Shown here: piece after piece, positions 27,384 through 35,338 of the stretch
Numbering within the stretch: position 1 is the stretch's first letter
Layout: each line of letters starts with the position of its first letter
Made by a program: the position numbers and the translations under genes
Assembly: GCF_012317045.1 (NCBI RefSeq)
Contig: NZ_CP051154.1
Span: 3,100,001-3,164,000, forward strand
Length of the DNA: 64,000 nt
Reading direction: 5' to 3'
From: Leifsonia sp. PS1209
GTDB lineage: Bacteria; Actinomycetota; Actinomycetes; Actinomycetales; Microbacteriaceae
The notes under the pieces: model-generated
The model's input: only the letters and a program-made list of their open reading frames with translations
What the model was told of the DNA's origin: nothing
The model's database searches: none

Positions 27384-27764
27384 GTCTGACTCACTCTCTT
27401 GTTATGGCGTCGTACGAGACCGGCTCCCGAGAGAACCTGACTCGCATTGGACGCGGATGCGACGAACGCTTGTTGGGGAACGCCACTATTCTTCTGTCAA
27501 CTCATCGACCGCCCGCGGACATGGGTGAACCCTTGTCTTCGAGGTTGTCGATTAAGCTTTGCTCTTCTACCCGCGGCCTAACCATCTTCCGAATGCCGCC
27601 TGGCGGCGTCTCGGTGGGCTATGCACTGCCTGGCAGTGATCCGTTCGGAGCGCACATGAGCGCACTCGTTCCGAAATGTTGAACTAGACAAGTTTGCCAG
27701 ACTCCGGCCCAAGCTGCAACCCGGGCGTGTCGCGGGCGCGTCGGACGCCGCTTCGCGCTCGCCC
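27384..27764 (-). other. S10 operon upstream and leader region, no gene
   Basis: No convincing ORF is present. The region must hold the S10 promoter, but I could not find a -35/-10 pair of the quality seen for rplM, infA or rpsL. TTGACA at 27495-27500 has no suitable -10. An AT-richer stretch at 27677-27700 (TTCAACATTTCGG on the minus side) is another possibility. Palindromes are listed separately. Confidence 0.6.
27595..27638 (-). repeat. Two compact palindromes in the S10 leader
   Basis: GCCGCC-T-GGCGGC (27595-27607) and CACTGCC-T-GGCAGTG (27624-27638) are perfect palindromes around a single T, 16 nt apart. A third weaker inverted repeat, TTCGGA with TCCGAA, lies at about 27643-27676. Confidence 0.5.
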
Positions 27765-28238
27765 TCAGCCCGAGAAAGCCCGCACGATCACGTCGGCGGC
27801 GAGCACGACGACGACGATCCCGACCAGCAGATCCGTCCACGTCGCGAGCGCCTCCTGCGCGTTCTTGACCCTCTTCGGCAGGTGCATCAGCCCGGCGATC
27901 AGGAGGAAGACGCCGCCCGCGATGCCCGCGGGGAGAGCCCACCCTGGCACGAGTGCCAGCAGGCCGGCGATCCCCATGCCGAGGTTGGCCGTGCCGAGCT
28001 CGCGCGTGAGCTGCTTTTCCTGCACCGTCGGCGTGGCAGCGCCCAGGATCGCCGTGGTCGGCCCCCTGCCGGAGACCTGCGCGACGCCAGCCACGAGCAG
28101 CCGCGTGCCGACTCCCCAGAACACCCACCACTTGCCGAAGACCAGCACGGGGTCTCCCCCGCCCACCGCCAGCTCGATCGAACCGGAGACGATCGGAAGC
28201 ACCACGGTCTGCGCGATGACGAGCACGAAGTAGCCCAT
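27765..28238 (-). CDS. Small multi-pass membrane protein, function unknown
   Basis: This is a 157-residue integral membrane protein with four or five hydrophobic helices (about 3-22, 34-52, 83-118 as one or two helices, 136-155). The only motif-like feature is a conserved-looking KWWVFWGVGTRLLVAGV. It loosely resembles small uncharacterised actinobacterial membrane proteins of the DUF6790 type, but I am not sure of that family. It has its own TAAGGT box 8 nt before the ATG, so it is probably transcribed alone and leaderless. It lies between the small-gene terminator and the S10 leader. Confidence 0.75.
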   Translation of the reverse strand: MGYFVLVIAQTVVLPIVSGSIELAVGGGDPVLVFGKWWVFWGVGTRLLVAGVAQVSGRGPTTAILGAATPTVQEKQLTRELGTANLGMGIAGLLALVPGWALPAGIAGGVFLLIAGLMHLPKRVKNAQEALATWTDLLVGIVVVVLAADVIVRAFSG

Positions 28239-28246
28239 GCATCAGG

Positions 28247-28252
28247 ACCTTA
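28247..28252 (-). promoter_or_regulatory. -10 element of the 28238 membrane gene, leaderless
   Basis: TAAGGT on the minus strand ends 8 nt before the ATG at 28238. No ribosome-binding site is present. Confidence 0.55.
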
Positions 28253-28332
28253 TCGGCAGCACCCCGTTACGCGCCAGCAGCGGTCCGAGACGGTCAGCGC
28301 GGCGGGCGGTGTCCCCAAGCGCCAGACGCACA

Positions 28333-28390
28333 GAGCGGGGCCCGGCTGAACGCCGGAGCCCCGCTCGGGTGACGCCTCGCGCCGTCACCC
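28333..28390 (-). terminator. Tandem hairpins after the candidate small gene
   Basis: GGGTGACG with CGTCACCC (28367-28390) and GAGCGGGGC with GCCCCGCTC (28333-28366, inner stem CCGGC/GCCGG) abut each other. They begin 23 nt past the 28414 stop codon. Together they are a strong, T-less terminator. Confidence 0.7.
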
Positions 28391-28413
28391 CGTGCTGTTG
28401 CCAATGGGACCGC

Positions 28414-28488
28414 TTACGCGACTCCCGAACTTTCCGTCCGAATGCCTGTCTGCGGGTTGGCCTGGTTTGCGAGGTCATGGATATCCAT
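28414..28488 (-). CDS. Candidate 24-residue small protein
   Basis: This short ORF encodes 24 residues starting MDIHDLANQANP and ending RTESSGVA, with no cysteine or membrane segment. It is supported by context. AGGGAG lies 5 nt before its ATG. A TTTACC-17-CAGAAT promoter lies about 40 nt upstream. Two stacked hairpins follow the stop. The unit is isolated from tuf by the tuf terminator, so a transcript of roughly 200 nt is predicted. A longer overlapping frame starting at 28478 has no ribosome-binding site. The function is unknown; it could be a small protein, a leader peptide or a regulatory RNA that also carries an ORF. Confidence 0.5.
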   Translation of the reverse strand: MDIHDLANQANPQTGIRTESSGVA

Positions 28489-28535
28489 ACGCTCTCCCTT
28501 CATCGACGGAACCGTCCGGTTGAAACGGTGTCCTC

Positions 28536-28564
28536 ATTCTGCGCTTCGCCCAGCGGGAGGTAAA
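28536..28564 (-). promoter_or_regulatory. Candidate promoter of the small gene
   Basis: On the minus strand TTTACC (28559-28564), 17 nt and CAGAAT (28536-28541) make a plausible promoter, with start near 28529. It lies just past the tuf terminator. Confidence 0.45.
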
Positions 28565-28605
28565 CCCCCTGGAGCAAACGTCCAGGACCCGATGGGGGAA
28601 TGCAA

Positions 28606-28637
28606 AAAGGGGCCGGACCTTTCGGTCCAGCCCCTTT
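28606..28637 (-). terminator. tuf / str operon terminator
   Basis: AAAGGGGC-GGACC pairs with GGTCC-GCCCCTTT with one mismatch and a four-base loop. On the transcribed strand it ends in CCCCTTTTTGC, a canonical intrinsic terminator 18 nt past the tuf stop. Confidence 0.92.
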
Positions 28638-28655
28638 CCGAGCAGTCGGAGAAGA

Positions 28656-29849
28656 CTACTTGATGATCTTCGTGACCGTACCAGCGCCCACGGTGCGGCC
28701 ACCCTCACGGATGGCGAAGCCGAGGCCCTCCTCCATAGCGATCGGCTGGATCAGCTCGACCGTCATGTCGGTGGTGTCGCCGGGCATGACCATCTCGGTG
28801 CCCTCGGGCAGCGTGATGACGCCGGTGACGTCGGTGGTGCGGAAGTAGAACTGCGGACGGTAGTTCGCGTAGAACGGGTTGTGACGCCCACCCTCATCCT
28901 TGGACAGGATGTACGCGGTGCCCTCGAAGTTGGTGTGCGGCGTAACCGAACCCGGCTTCACGACGACCTGACCGCGCTCGACGTCCTCACGCTTGGTTCC
29001 ACGGAGGAGCAGACCACAGTTCTCGCCGGCCCATGCCTCGTCGAGCTGCTTGTGGAACATCTCGATACCAGTGACCGTGGTCTTCTGCGTCGGGCGGATG
29101 CCGACGATCTCAACCTCGGAGTTGATGGCGAGGGTTCCACGCTCGGCGCGGCCGGTGACGACGGTTCCACGACCGGTGATCGTGAAGACGTCCTCGATCG
29201 GCATCAGGAACGGCTTGTCCTTGTCGCGCACCGGGTCGGGGATGGAGTTGTCGACGGCGTCCATGAGCTCGACGATCGACTCGACCCACTTCTCGTCGCC
29301 CTCGAGCGCCTTGAGGCCCGAGACGCGAACGACGGGGGCGTTGTCGCCATCGAAGTCCTGGCTCGACAGAAGCTCGCGAACCTCGAGCTCGACGAGCTCC
29401 AGGATCTCCTCGTCGTCGACCATGTCGGACTTGTTGAGCGCGACGAGCAGGTACGGAACACCGACCTGCTTCGCGAGCAGCACGTGCTCACGGGTCTGCG
29501 CCATCGGGCCGTCGGTAGCGGCGACCACGAGGATCGCGCCGTCCATCTGAGCGGCACCGGTGATCATGTTCTTGATGTAGTCGGCGTGCCCAGGGGCGTC
29601 AACGTGCGCGTAGTGGCGCTTCGGGGTCTCGTACTCGACGTGCGAGATGTTGATCGTGATACCGCGCTGACGCTCTTCCGGAGCCGAGTCGATCGACGCG
29701 AAGTCGCGCTGAACGTTGGTCGCCGACGGGTACTTGTCAGCAAGCACCTTCGAGATCGCCGCGGTGAGCGTCGTCTTTCCGTGGTCGACGTGACCGATGG
29801 TTCCGATGTTGACGTGCGGCTTAGTCCGCTCGAACTTGGCCTTAGCCAC
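28656..29849 (-). CDS. tuf: Elongation factor Tu
   Basis: EF-Tu delivers aminoacyl-tRNA to the ribosome as a GTP complex. The protein has 397 residues, the standard length. G1 is [11 protein letters not shown], followed by DAPGHADY (G3) and NKSDMV (G4). The GTG at 29849 is chosen because GAGGAGG precedes it and [19 protein letters not shown] is the conserved N-terminus; the longer reading from 29906 is rejected. It is the last gene of the str operon and may also have its own promoter in the AT-rich part of the fusA-tuf gap. Confidence 0.98.
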   Translation of the reverse strand: MAKAKFERTKPHVNIGTIGHVDHGKTTLTAAISKVLADKYPSATNVQRDFASIDSAPEERQRGITINISHVEYETPKRHYAHVDAPGHADYIKNMITGAAQMDGAILVVAATDGPMAQTREHVLLAKQVGVPYLLVALNKSDMVDDEEILELVELEVRELLSSQDFDGDNAPVVRVSGLKALEGDEKWVESIVELMDAVDNSIPDPVRDKDKPFLMPIEDVFTITGRGTVVTGRAERGTLAINSEVEIVGIRPTQKTTVTGIEMFHKQLDEAWAGENCGLLLRGTKREDVERGQVVVKPGSVTPHTNFEGTAYILSKDEGGRHNPFYANYRPQFYFRTTDVTGVITLPEGTEMVMPGDTTDMTVELIQPIAMEEGLGFAIREGGRTVGAGTVTKIIK

Positions 29850-29881
29850 TGGGTCCTCCTCAGGACTCTCGTGTAGAAGCC

Positions 29882-29903
29882 CCGGCCGATGGTTTCCGGC
29901 CGG
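29882..29903 (-). other. Hairpin in the fusA-tuf spacer
   Basis: CCGGCC and GGCCGG form a 6-bp stem with a 10-nt loop. An AT-rich patch next to it (29915-29940, with TAACAT and TAGATA on the minus strand) could be a tuf promoter, though no clear -35 is visible. Confidence 0.35.
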
Positions 29904-29962
29904 CAACTCTACGGGATTGTTTATCTATGTTACGGGATACTGCGAAAGGAGGGTGACCGGAG

Positions 29963-32077
29963 TCACTCGCCCTTGTTCTTCTGGACGATCTCGTCGGCAA
30001 CAGCCTTGGGAACCTCCGCGTAGCTGTCGAAGGTCATCGAGTAGACCGCACGGCCCGAGGTCTTCGACCGCAGGTCGCCGATGTACCCGAACATCTCCGA
30101 CAGCGGAACGTTCGCGCGGATCACCTTGACCCCGCTCGCGTCCTCCATCGACTGGATCTGACCACGTCGTGAGTTGAGGTCACCGATCACATCGCCCATG
30201 TACTCTTCCGGCGTGCGAACCTCGACCGCCATGAGCGGTTCGAGGAGCACGGGGTTCGCCTTGCGCGCGGCCTCCTTGTAGGCCATCGAGCCGGCGATCT
30301 TGAACGCCATCTCCGAGGAGTCGACGTCGTGCGAAGCGCCATCCACGAGGGTGGCCTTGACACCCACGGTCGGGAAGCCGGCGAGAACACCCACCTGCAT
30401 CGCGTCCTGGATACCGTGGTCGACCGAGGGGATGTACTCGCGCGGGACGCGGCCACCCGTCACAGCGTTGACGAACTCGTAGCTCGTCTCCGGCGTGACA
30501 TCCATCGGCTCGATCGTGATCTGGATCTTGGCGAACTGGCCAGAACCACCGGTCTGCTTCTTGTGGGTGTAGTCGTACTTCTCGACCGCGCGACGGATGG
30601 TCTCGCGGTAGGCCACCTGGGGCTTGCCGACGTTGGCCTCGACGTTGAACTCGCGCTTCATGCGGTCGACCAGGATGTCCAGGTGAAGTTCACCCATACC
30701 CTTGATGACCGTCTGACCGGTCTCCTGGTTCTGCTCGGTGCGGAACGTCGGGTCTTCCTCGGCGAGCTTCTGGATCGCGGTGCCCAGCTTCTCCTGGTCG
30801 GCCTTGGTCTTCGGCTCGATCGCGACCTCGATGACGGGCTCGGGGAACGTCATCGACTCGAGGACGACCTGGTTGTCCGGGTCGCACAGGGTGTCGCCGG
30901 TGGTGGTGTCCTTGAGGCCGATCACGGCGTAGATGTTGCCAGCGGTCAGGAAGTCGACCGGGTTCTCCTTGTTGGCGTGCATCTGGAAGATCTTCCCGAT
31001 GCGCTCCTTCTTGCCCTTGGTCGAGTTGACGATGCCGGCACCGCTGTCGACACGGCCGGAGTACACGCGCACGTAGGTCAGACGACCGAAGAACGGGTGG
31101 ACGGCGACCTTGAAGGCCAGAGCCGAGAACGGCTCGGACGCGTCGGCGTGGCGAAGGATGACCTTCTCCTCGTCGCGCGGGTCGTGAGCCTCGATGGCCG
31201 GAACGTCGATCGGCGACGGAAGGAAGTCGATCACAGCGTCGAGCATCGGCTGCACGCCGCGGTTCTTGAACGCGGAACCGCAGAGCACCGGGTAGAGCTC
31301 GCTGTTGATCGTCATCTTGCGGATGGCGCCCTTGATCTCTGCGACCGTGAGCTCCTCACCGCCGAAGAACTTCTCGAGCAGTGCGTCGTCGCTCTCCGCG
31401 ACGGTCTCGAGCAGCGTCTGACGGTACTCGTTGGCCTTGTCGACCAGGTCGGCCGGGATCTCCTCGATGGCGTACTTGGCGCCCATCTGGACGTCACCCT
31501 TTGCGTCACCGCGCCAGGTCAGCGCACGCATCTCGATGAGGTCGACGACGCCCTCGAAGGCGGACTCGGAACCGATCGGGAGCTGCAGCACCAGCGGCTT
31601 GGCGCCGAGGCGGCTGACGATGGTGTCGACCGTGTAGTAGAAGTCGGCGCCGAGCTTGTCCATCTTGTTGACGAAGCAGATGCGCGGGACGTTGTACTTG
31701 TCGGCCTGACGCCAGACGGTCTCGGACTGGGGCTCGACGCCCTCCTTGCCGTCGAAGACGGCGACGGCGCCGTCGAGGACGCGGAGCGAACGCTCCACCT
31801 CGACGGTGAAGTCCACGTGACCCGGGGTGTCGATGATGTTGATCTGGTTCTTGTTCCAGAAACAGGTGACGGCCGCGGACGTGATGGTGATGCCGCGCTC
31901 CTTCTCCTGCTCCATCCAGTCGGTCGTCGAAGCGCCGTCGTGGGTCTCGCCGATCTTGTGGTTGACGCCCGTGTAGAACAGGATGCGCTCGGTCGTAGTG
32001 GTCTTGCCGGCATCGATGTGGGCCATGATGCCGATGTTGCGGACCTTGTTCAGGTCGGTGAGCACGTCCTGTGCCAC
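29963..32077 (-). CDS. fusA: Elongation factor G
   Basis: EF-G drives ribosomal translocation with GTP. The 704-residue protein has G1 [14 protein letters not shown], the switch region [14 protein letters not shown]3 DTPGHVDF and G4 [10 protein letters not shown]. Domain IV has [18 protein letters not shown] and domain V is complete. The start is GTG. It follows rpsG by 118 nt that contain a large inverted repeat. Confidence 0.98.
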   Translation of the reverse strand: MAQDVLTDLNKVRNIGIMAHIDAGKTTTTERILFYTGVNHKIGETHDGASTTDWMEQEKERGITITSAAVTCFWNKNQINIIDTPGHVDFTVEVERSLRVLDGAVAVFDGKEGVEPQSETVWRQADKYNVPRICFVNKMDKLGADFYYTVDTIVSRLGAKPLVLQLPIGSESAFEGVVDLIEMRALTWRGDAKGDVQMGAKYAIEEIPADLVDKANEYRQTLLETVAESDDALLEKFFGGEELTVAEIKGAIRKMTINSELYPVLCGSAFKNRGVQPMLDAVIDFLPSPIDVPAIEAHDPRDEEKVILRHADASEPFSALAFKVAVHPFFGRLTYVRVYSGRVDSGAGIVNSTKGKKERIGKIFQMHANKENPVDFLTAGNIYAVIGLKDTTTGDTLCDPDNQVVLESMTFPEPVIEVAIEPKTKADQEKLGTAIQKLAEEDPTFRTEQNQETGQTVIKGMGELHLDILVDRMKREFNVEANVGKPQVAYRETIRRAVEKYDYTHKKQTGGSGQFAKIQITIEPMDVTPETSYEFVNAVTGGRVPREYIPSVDHGIQDAMQVGVLAGFPTVGVKATLVDGASHDVDSSEMAFKIAGSMAYKEAARKANPVLLEPLMAVEVRTPEEYMGDVIGDLNSRRGQIQSMEDASGVKVIRANVPLSEMFGYIGDLRSKTSGRAVYSMTFDSYAEVPKAVADEIVQKNKGE

Positions 32078-32111
32078 AGGGTTCCTCCGAAAAGTAGAAA
32101 GGTGAAGGGGT

Positions 32112-32157
32112 GCCGGCCCGGGTGGGGCACTCCATGGAGTACAACACCCGGACCGGC
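32112..32157 (-). other. Long inverted repeat in the rpsG-fusA spacer
   Basis: GCCGGCCCGGGTG pairs with CACCCGGACCGGC (12 of 13). The loop contains a second palindrome, ACTCCATGGAGT, so the RNA can form a stem with a nested hairpin. It may be a processing site or attenuator. Confidence 0.5.
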
Positions 32158-32195
32158 GTGGTAATGCCCGAACCGGGATTACCAGCGAGCCGGAT

Positions 32196-32666
32196 TTACC
32201 AGCGGTAGTGCGCGAAGGCCTTGTTCGACTCGGCCATCTTGTGCGTGTCCTCGCGACGCTTGACAGCGGCGCCGAGGCCGTTCGACGCGTCGAGGATCTC
32301 GTTGGTGAGGCGCTCGGTCATGGTCTTCTCGCGACGACCCTTGGCGTAGCTGGTGAGCCAGCGCAGCGCGAGCGTGTTCGCGCGGTGCGGCTTGACCTCG
32401 ACGGGGACCTGGTAGGTCGAGCCGCCGACGCGGCGGCTGCGGACCTCGAGGGTCGGGCGGACGTTGTCGAGCGCCTTCTTGAGCGTGACGACGGCATCCT
32501 GACCGGACTTGGAGGCGACGCCTTCGAGCGCGTCATACACGATGCGCTCAGCGAGGCCCTTCTTGCCGTCGAGCAGGATCTTGTTGACGAGCTGGCTGAC
32601 GATCGGTGCGCCGTAGACCGGGTCTGCGACGACGGGGCGCTTGGGAGCTGGACCCTTGCGAGGCAT
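32196..32666 (-). CDS. rpsG: 30S ribosomal protein S7
   Basis: S7 nucleates the 30S head and binds 16S rRNA; in E. coli it also represses the str operon. The 156-residue protein begins [19 protein letters not shown] and has [20 protein letters not shown]. It ends [14 protein letters not shown]. Its ATG overlaps the rpsL stop by one base (TAATG). Confidence 0.98.
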   Translation of the reverse strand: MPRKGPAPKRPVVADPVYGAPIVSQLVNKILLDGKKGLAERIVYDALEGVASKSGQDAVVTLKKALDNVRPTLEVRSRRVGGSTYQVPVEVKPHRANTLALRWLTSYAKGRREKTMTERLTNEILDASNGLGAAVKRREDTHKMAESNKAFAHYRW

Positions 32667-33040
32667 TACTTCTTCTCCATCTTCGCGCCGTACCGGCTGC
32701 GAGCCTGCTTGCGGTTCTTGACGGCCTGGGTGTCCAGCGCGCCACGGACGATCTTGTAGCGAACACCGGGGAGGTCCTTCACACGACCGCCGCGGACGAG
32801 CACCATCGAGTGCTCCTGCAGGTTGTGGCCCTCACCGGGGATGTAGGCCGTGACCTCTGTCCCGTTGGAAAGCTTGACGCGAGCCACCTTGCGGAGAGCC
32901 GAGTTCGGCTTCTTCGGGGTGGTGGTGTAGACGCGGGTGCACACGCCGCGCTGCTGGGGGTTGGCCTTCAGGGCGGGCGCCTTGGTCTTTGTGACCTTGG
33001 GGCTGCGGCCCTTCCGAACCAACTGCTGAATGGTTGGCAC
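32666..33040 (-). CDS. rpsL: 30S ribosomal protein S12
   Basis: S12 sits at the decoding centre and controls accuracy. The 124-residue protein has [13 protein letters not shown], then [19 protein letters not shown] and [18 protein letters not shown], with the usual lysines in both loops. The start is GTG after AAGGAGAAG. It is the first gene of the str operon, about 235 nt below a strong promoter. Confidence 0.98.
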   Translation of the reverse strand: MPTIQQLVRKGRSPKVTKTKAPALKANPQQRGVCTRVYTTTPKKPNSALRKVARVKLSNGTEVTAYIPGEGHNLQEHSMVLVRGGRVKDLPGVRYKIVRGALDTQAVKNRKQARSRYGAKMEKK

Positions 33041-33096
33041 TGAACTTCTCCTTATATGGACTGCACGGTGACAGGTGTTGCTTCCCCGAGCCAGGG

Positions 33097-33114
33097 CACG
33101 CCCTGCTGGGCGTG
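33097..33114 (-). other. Hairpin in the rpsL leader
   Basis: CACGCCC and GGGCGTG form a perfect 7-bp stem with a four-base loop, about 55 nt before the rpsL start. A T-run occurs only on the plus-strand side, so it is not a terminator for the rpsL transcript. Confidence 0.4.
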
Positions 33115-33283
33115 TCTTTTCTCAGGGGGACCGATCGACGTTCAGAAGTGTTCGTCATCGATATGCCGTGGGGGCTGGACTCCCGTGCGGTTGTCCTGCC
33201 CATCGGATGAGTACGTGCCTGCCCACTCGCGGTGGCCATTCCTGGGCACCAGACGAGCGCGCGACAGAGCGCACACCCGATAA

Positions 33284-33312
33284 ATCTTAGCTCGCGGGCA
33301 GCGCCCGGTCAA
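33284..33312 (-). promoter_or_regulatory. str operon (rpsL) promoter
   Basis: On the minus strand TTGACC (33307-33312), a 17-nt spacer and TAAGAT (33284-33289) form one of the best promoters in the window. The predicted start is near 33277. Confidence 0.85.
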
Positions 33313-33371
33313 ATGGATGCGGGTGCGCGCGGCGCGTCTGCAGCCCGCGATCTCCCCGCTGGGAGTATACG

Positions 33372-33410
33372 GCGAAGCGCGGGCATCCATCGTGGATGCC
33401 CGCGCTTCGC
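33372..33410 (-). terminator. Terminator of the WXG100 gene
   Basis: A perfect 18-bp stem (GCGAAGCGCGGGCATCCA and its complement) with a three-base loop lies 17 nt past the WXG100 stop. It separates the secretion locus from the str operon. Confidence 0.85.
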
Positions 33411-33427
33411 GGTGGAGGCGGCGAGAC

Positions 33428-33724
33428 TCAGCCGCCGATGCCCTTGGCGAGCTCGCTGTCGACGTTCTGCAGTGCGTCAGCGGCCTTGGTGAGGAACTGC
33501 GACATCCCGTCGAGACCGTTCACCGCGTCGGTCGTGCCCTTGGTGAACTGCTCGTACGAGGTGTGGAATGCGCCCGAGGCCTGGTCGGTGACGAAGCCGC
33601 CGTTGACGAGTCCGTTGACCAGGTTCTGCAGTTCGTGGAGCTTGGCGGTGATGTCGTCCTTGCCCGAGATGAGGCGGTTGGCGGCATCGGTCATCTCGCC
33701 GTACGTGACGTTCATGTTTGCCAT
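33428..33724 (-). CDS. WXG100-like (ESAT-6 family) protein
   Basis: This 98-residue helical protein has the size and two-helix layout of WXG100 substrates of type VII secretion. It has a long amphipathic first helix, a turn near residue 43 (VNGGFVTDQASGAFHTSYEQF) and a second helix ending in NVDSELAKGIGG. The turn keeps the downstream A-F and Y-x-x-F spacing, but the Trp of W-x-G is replaced by Phe and the Gly is lost. The ATG follows AAGGGAA. It is transcribed alone behind a palindromic operator candidate and ends in a perfect terminator. It probably forms dimers and is exported by the EccC-type ATPase encoded nearby. Confidence 0.8.
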   Translation of the reverse strand: MANMNVTYGEMTDAANRLISGKDDITAKLHELQNLVNGLVNGGFVTDQASGAFHTSYEQFTKGTTDAVNGLDGMSQFLTKAADALQNVDSELAKGIGG

Positions 33725-33781
33725 GATGTCGTTCCCTTCGTGTTGTCCGAGAGGCCAACCCCTCGGCCGACCAGTGATATC

Positions 33782-33787
33782 AAACTA
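33782..33787 (-). promoter_or_regulatory. -10 of the WXG100 gene promoter
   Basis: TAGTTT on the minus strand lies 23 nt below the palindrome at 33811-33830. The -35 position has no TTGACA-like sequence, which fits an activator-dependent promoter. Confidence 0.4.
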
Positions 33788-33810
33788 TCCGTGGATGCTG
33801 GTGGAGTGGA

Positions 33811-33830
33811 ATGGGGAGCACTCCCCATGC
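33811..33830. promoter_or_regulatory. Putative T7SS operator, copy 1
   Basis: ATGGGGAGCACTCCCCATGC contains a perfect ATGGGGAG/CTCCCCAT inverted repeat. A 19/20 identical copy lies at 37797-37816. Both abut the -35 position of genes of the same locus. Confidence 0.55.
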
Positions 33831-33848
33831 GCCTCCCCCGGCGGTCCC

Positions 33849-34739
33849 CTACGCGGCGGACTCCCCGGAGCCCAGCTCCTCGCCCGCGCGCCAGAACTGC
33901 GTCGCGCAGACGATGCCCGCGACGATCAGCACGAGGCCGAGCGCGACGAACGAGAGCGTCCAGGGCAGCGCGTCTGCGAGCTCGGCGCTGGAGGAGGTCG
34001 GGCCGACGGCGGAGGACAGCGGGGTGAACGCGAGCACCAGGATCACGCCGCCGAGGCCGGAGAGCCAGAGGTCGAAGCGCCAGCGGTAGTCGAAGAAGCG
34101 CCAGAAGCGGCGGCCGGGCGCATCCACTCCCTGCTGCACCTTTCCTGCGGCCTGCGCGCGGTAGAAGGAGAGCTTCTTGATGAGCGAGGTGATCGCTGCG
34201 ACGGTCACGCCGAAGCCGATCGAGCCGTAGATGACCCAGTAGCGCGAGAAGTCGTTCTCGTCGCCGACGCTCGCCGGCCAGCCGCCGGTGAACCAGGAGA
34301 CGACGGGCACCACGACGAGGAGCACGGAGATCAGCAGGCCGACGACGATCCAGAAGACGTGCCAGCCGACGGGGAGGACGCGGAACCGGGACACCATGCT
34401 CGCCGACGGCAGCACCGTGTCCGGAGGCGCCGGGTTGCGCTTCATCGCACCCCTGCGCAGCTGCTCACCGGCGACGAGGCCGCACATCGCGAGCAGCAGG
34501 ATCACGCCGGGGGTCGCGCCCATCGCGACGGCGGCGACGCCGCGGATGCCGTCGAGCGAACCGTCGTCCGGGCCTCCGGCGACGGCGGTCATCACGAGAC
34601 CGCCGCCGACCAGCAGCACGAACGCGATGGCGGCGAGGATGCCCCCGCCCACGCTGAGCACACGCCCGAATGCCCGGTTCGATGCCGCGACCCGCTCCCT
34701 GCGCTGTGCGAGCGCCTCCTCGGTCAGTTCGTCGGTCAC
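33849..34739 (-). CDS. Six-helix membrane protein of the T7SS locus
   Basis: This 296-residue integral membrane protein has six predicted helices: about 30-57, 70-93, 130-155, a fourth near 185-205, and two near the C-terminus (around 245-262 and 270-292). A cytoplasmic charged stretch (IKKLSFYRAQAAGKVQQG, then RRFWRFFDYRWRFDLW) links helices 4 and 5. I do not recognise a named family. The GTG start at 34739 overlaps the stop of the upstream gene (GTGA). As the only polytopic protein in this operon it is a candidate channel or anchor component; that is inference from context. Confidence 0.75.
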   Translation of the reverse strand: MTDELTEEALAQRRERVAASNRAFGRVLSVGGGILAAIAFVLLVGGGLVMTAVAGGPDDGSLDGIRGVAAVAMGATPGVILLLAMCGLVAGEQLRRGAMKRNPAPPDTVLPSASMVSRFRVLPVGWHVFWIVVGLLISVLLVVVPVVSWFTGGWPASVGDENDFSRYWVIYGSIGFGVTVAAITSLIKKLSFYRAQAAGKVQQGVDAPGRRFWRFFDYRWRFDLWLSGLGGVILVLAFTPLSSAVGPTSSSAELADALPWTLSFVALGLVLIVAGIVCATQFWRAGEELGSGESAA

Positions 34740-35338
34740 GAGACCTCCTCGGTCTGCAGTTCGGCCCAGGTGAGGGAATCGACGATCGCGTCGAAGAAGA
34801 GCGTGTACAGCTCGGGGTCGTGGGCGGTGGGGGCGGAGACGCTGACGGTCAGCAGGCCGGCGTCCGCCGGGTACGGCACCGAGTATTCGAGGTAGAGGGA
34901 CGGCTCGCGCGTCTCCCCGATGACGTCCTCGCCGATCTCCCGGATGCGGGCGACCGGTCCCGTGCGCTGCTCGATGAGCTGCGCGCCGGGCGTCGCGGCG
35001 GCGAGCCGTTCGGCGAGAGGGCGCTCGGCGTCGACCTCCTCCGGCCACGCGCGGTCGCGCGCGATGAGGGCTGCGGGCAGCGGGATGCCGGGGAGGACTT
35101 CGAGCGACATCCAGAACGCGGTGGCGCCGGCGGCCCGCGCGCGCTCTGCCGTGCTCACCAACTCCTCGCGCGCATCCCGTCTCATCCGCGCCAGGCGGTC
35201 GTTGCGGCCGACCTGCTGCAGCACCAGGGTCCGGATGCGCTCGCGCATGGTCTCCTCGTCGACCAGCGGGATGTCGGCCCAGGTGCCGGGGAGGATGATC
35301 GAGTACGAGCCCTGCGGGGAACGGGCGGTGTACGTCAT
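34736..35338 (-). CDS. T7SS-locus soluble protein B, function unknown
   Basis: This 200-residue protein has no signal peptide or membrane helix. It starts with a beta-rich YSIILPGTWADIPLV segment. A charged helical stretch (RNDRLARMRRDAREELVSTA) follows, then FWMSLEVLPGIPLPAALIA, and it ends with LYTLFFDAIVDSLTWAEL. Its layout parallels that of the neighbouring 35335-35961 protein (SIGTPERWYPMPL at the start, then helices and a beta core), so the two look like distant paralogues. It overlaps both neighbours by 4 nt. It may be a cytosolic chaperone or adaptor for the secretion substrates; this is inference. Confidence 0.7.
   Translation of the reverse strand: MTYTARSPQGSYSIILPGTWADIPLVDEETMRERIRTLVLQQVGRNDRLARMRRDAREELVSTAERARAAGATAFWMSLEVLPGIPLPAALIARDRAWPEEVDAERPLAERLAAATPGAQLIEQRTGPVARIREIGEDVIGETREPSLYLEYSVPYPADAGLLTVSVSAPTAHDPELYTLFFDAIVDSLTWAELQTEEVS

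Larger units (their letters stand above)
33041..33427 (-). other. str operon leader and promoter region, no gene
   Basis: This 387-bp region has no supportable ORF. From right to left it holds the WXG100 gene terminator (33372-33410), the rpsL promoter (33284-33312) and an untranslated leader of about 235 nt with one hairpin (33097-33114). Confidence 0.75.

Noticed and set aside
27472..27500. TTGACA as a promoter for rpsJ
   Set aside because: The -35 is perfect but the sequence 17-18 nt downstream (CCCAAC / CCAACA) does not resemble a -10 box.
28242..28478. A 78-codon minus-strand frame overlapping the small-gene terminator
   Set aside because: It has no ribosome-binding site, reads straight through two strong hairpins and has arginine-rich shadow composition. 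The 24-codon frame has better support.
29850..29906. Longer EF-Tu reading from 29906
   Set aside because: The extra 19 residues are not part of EF-Tu, and a GTG with GAGGAGG sits exactly at the family start.
33091..33120. Terminator-like hairpin with T-run on the plus strand
   Set aside because: There is no plus-strand gene to terminate; on the transcribed minus strand it is just a leader hairpin.
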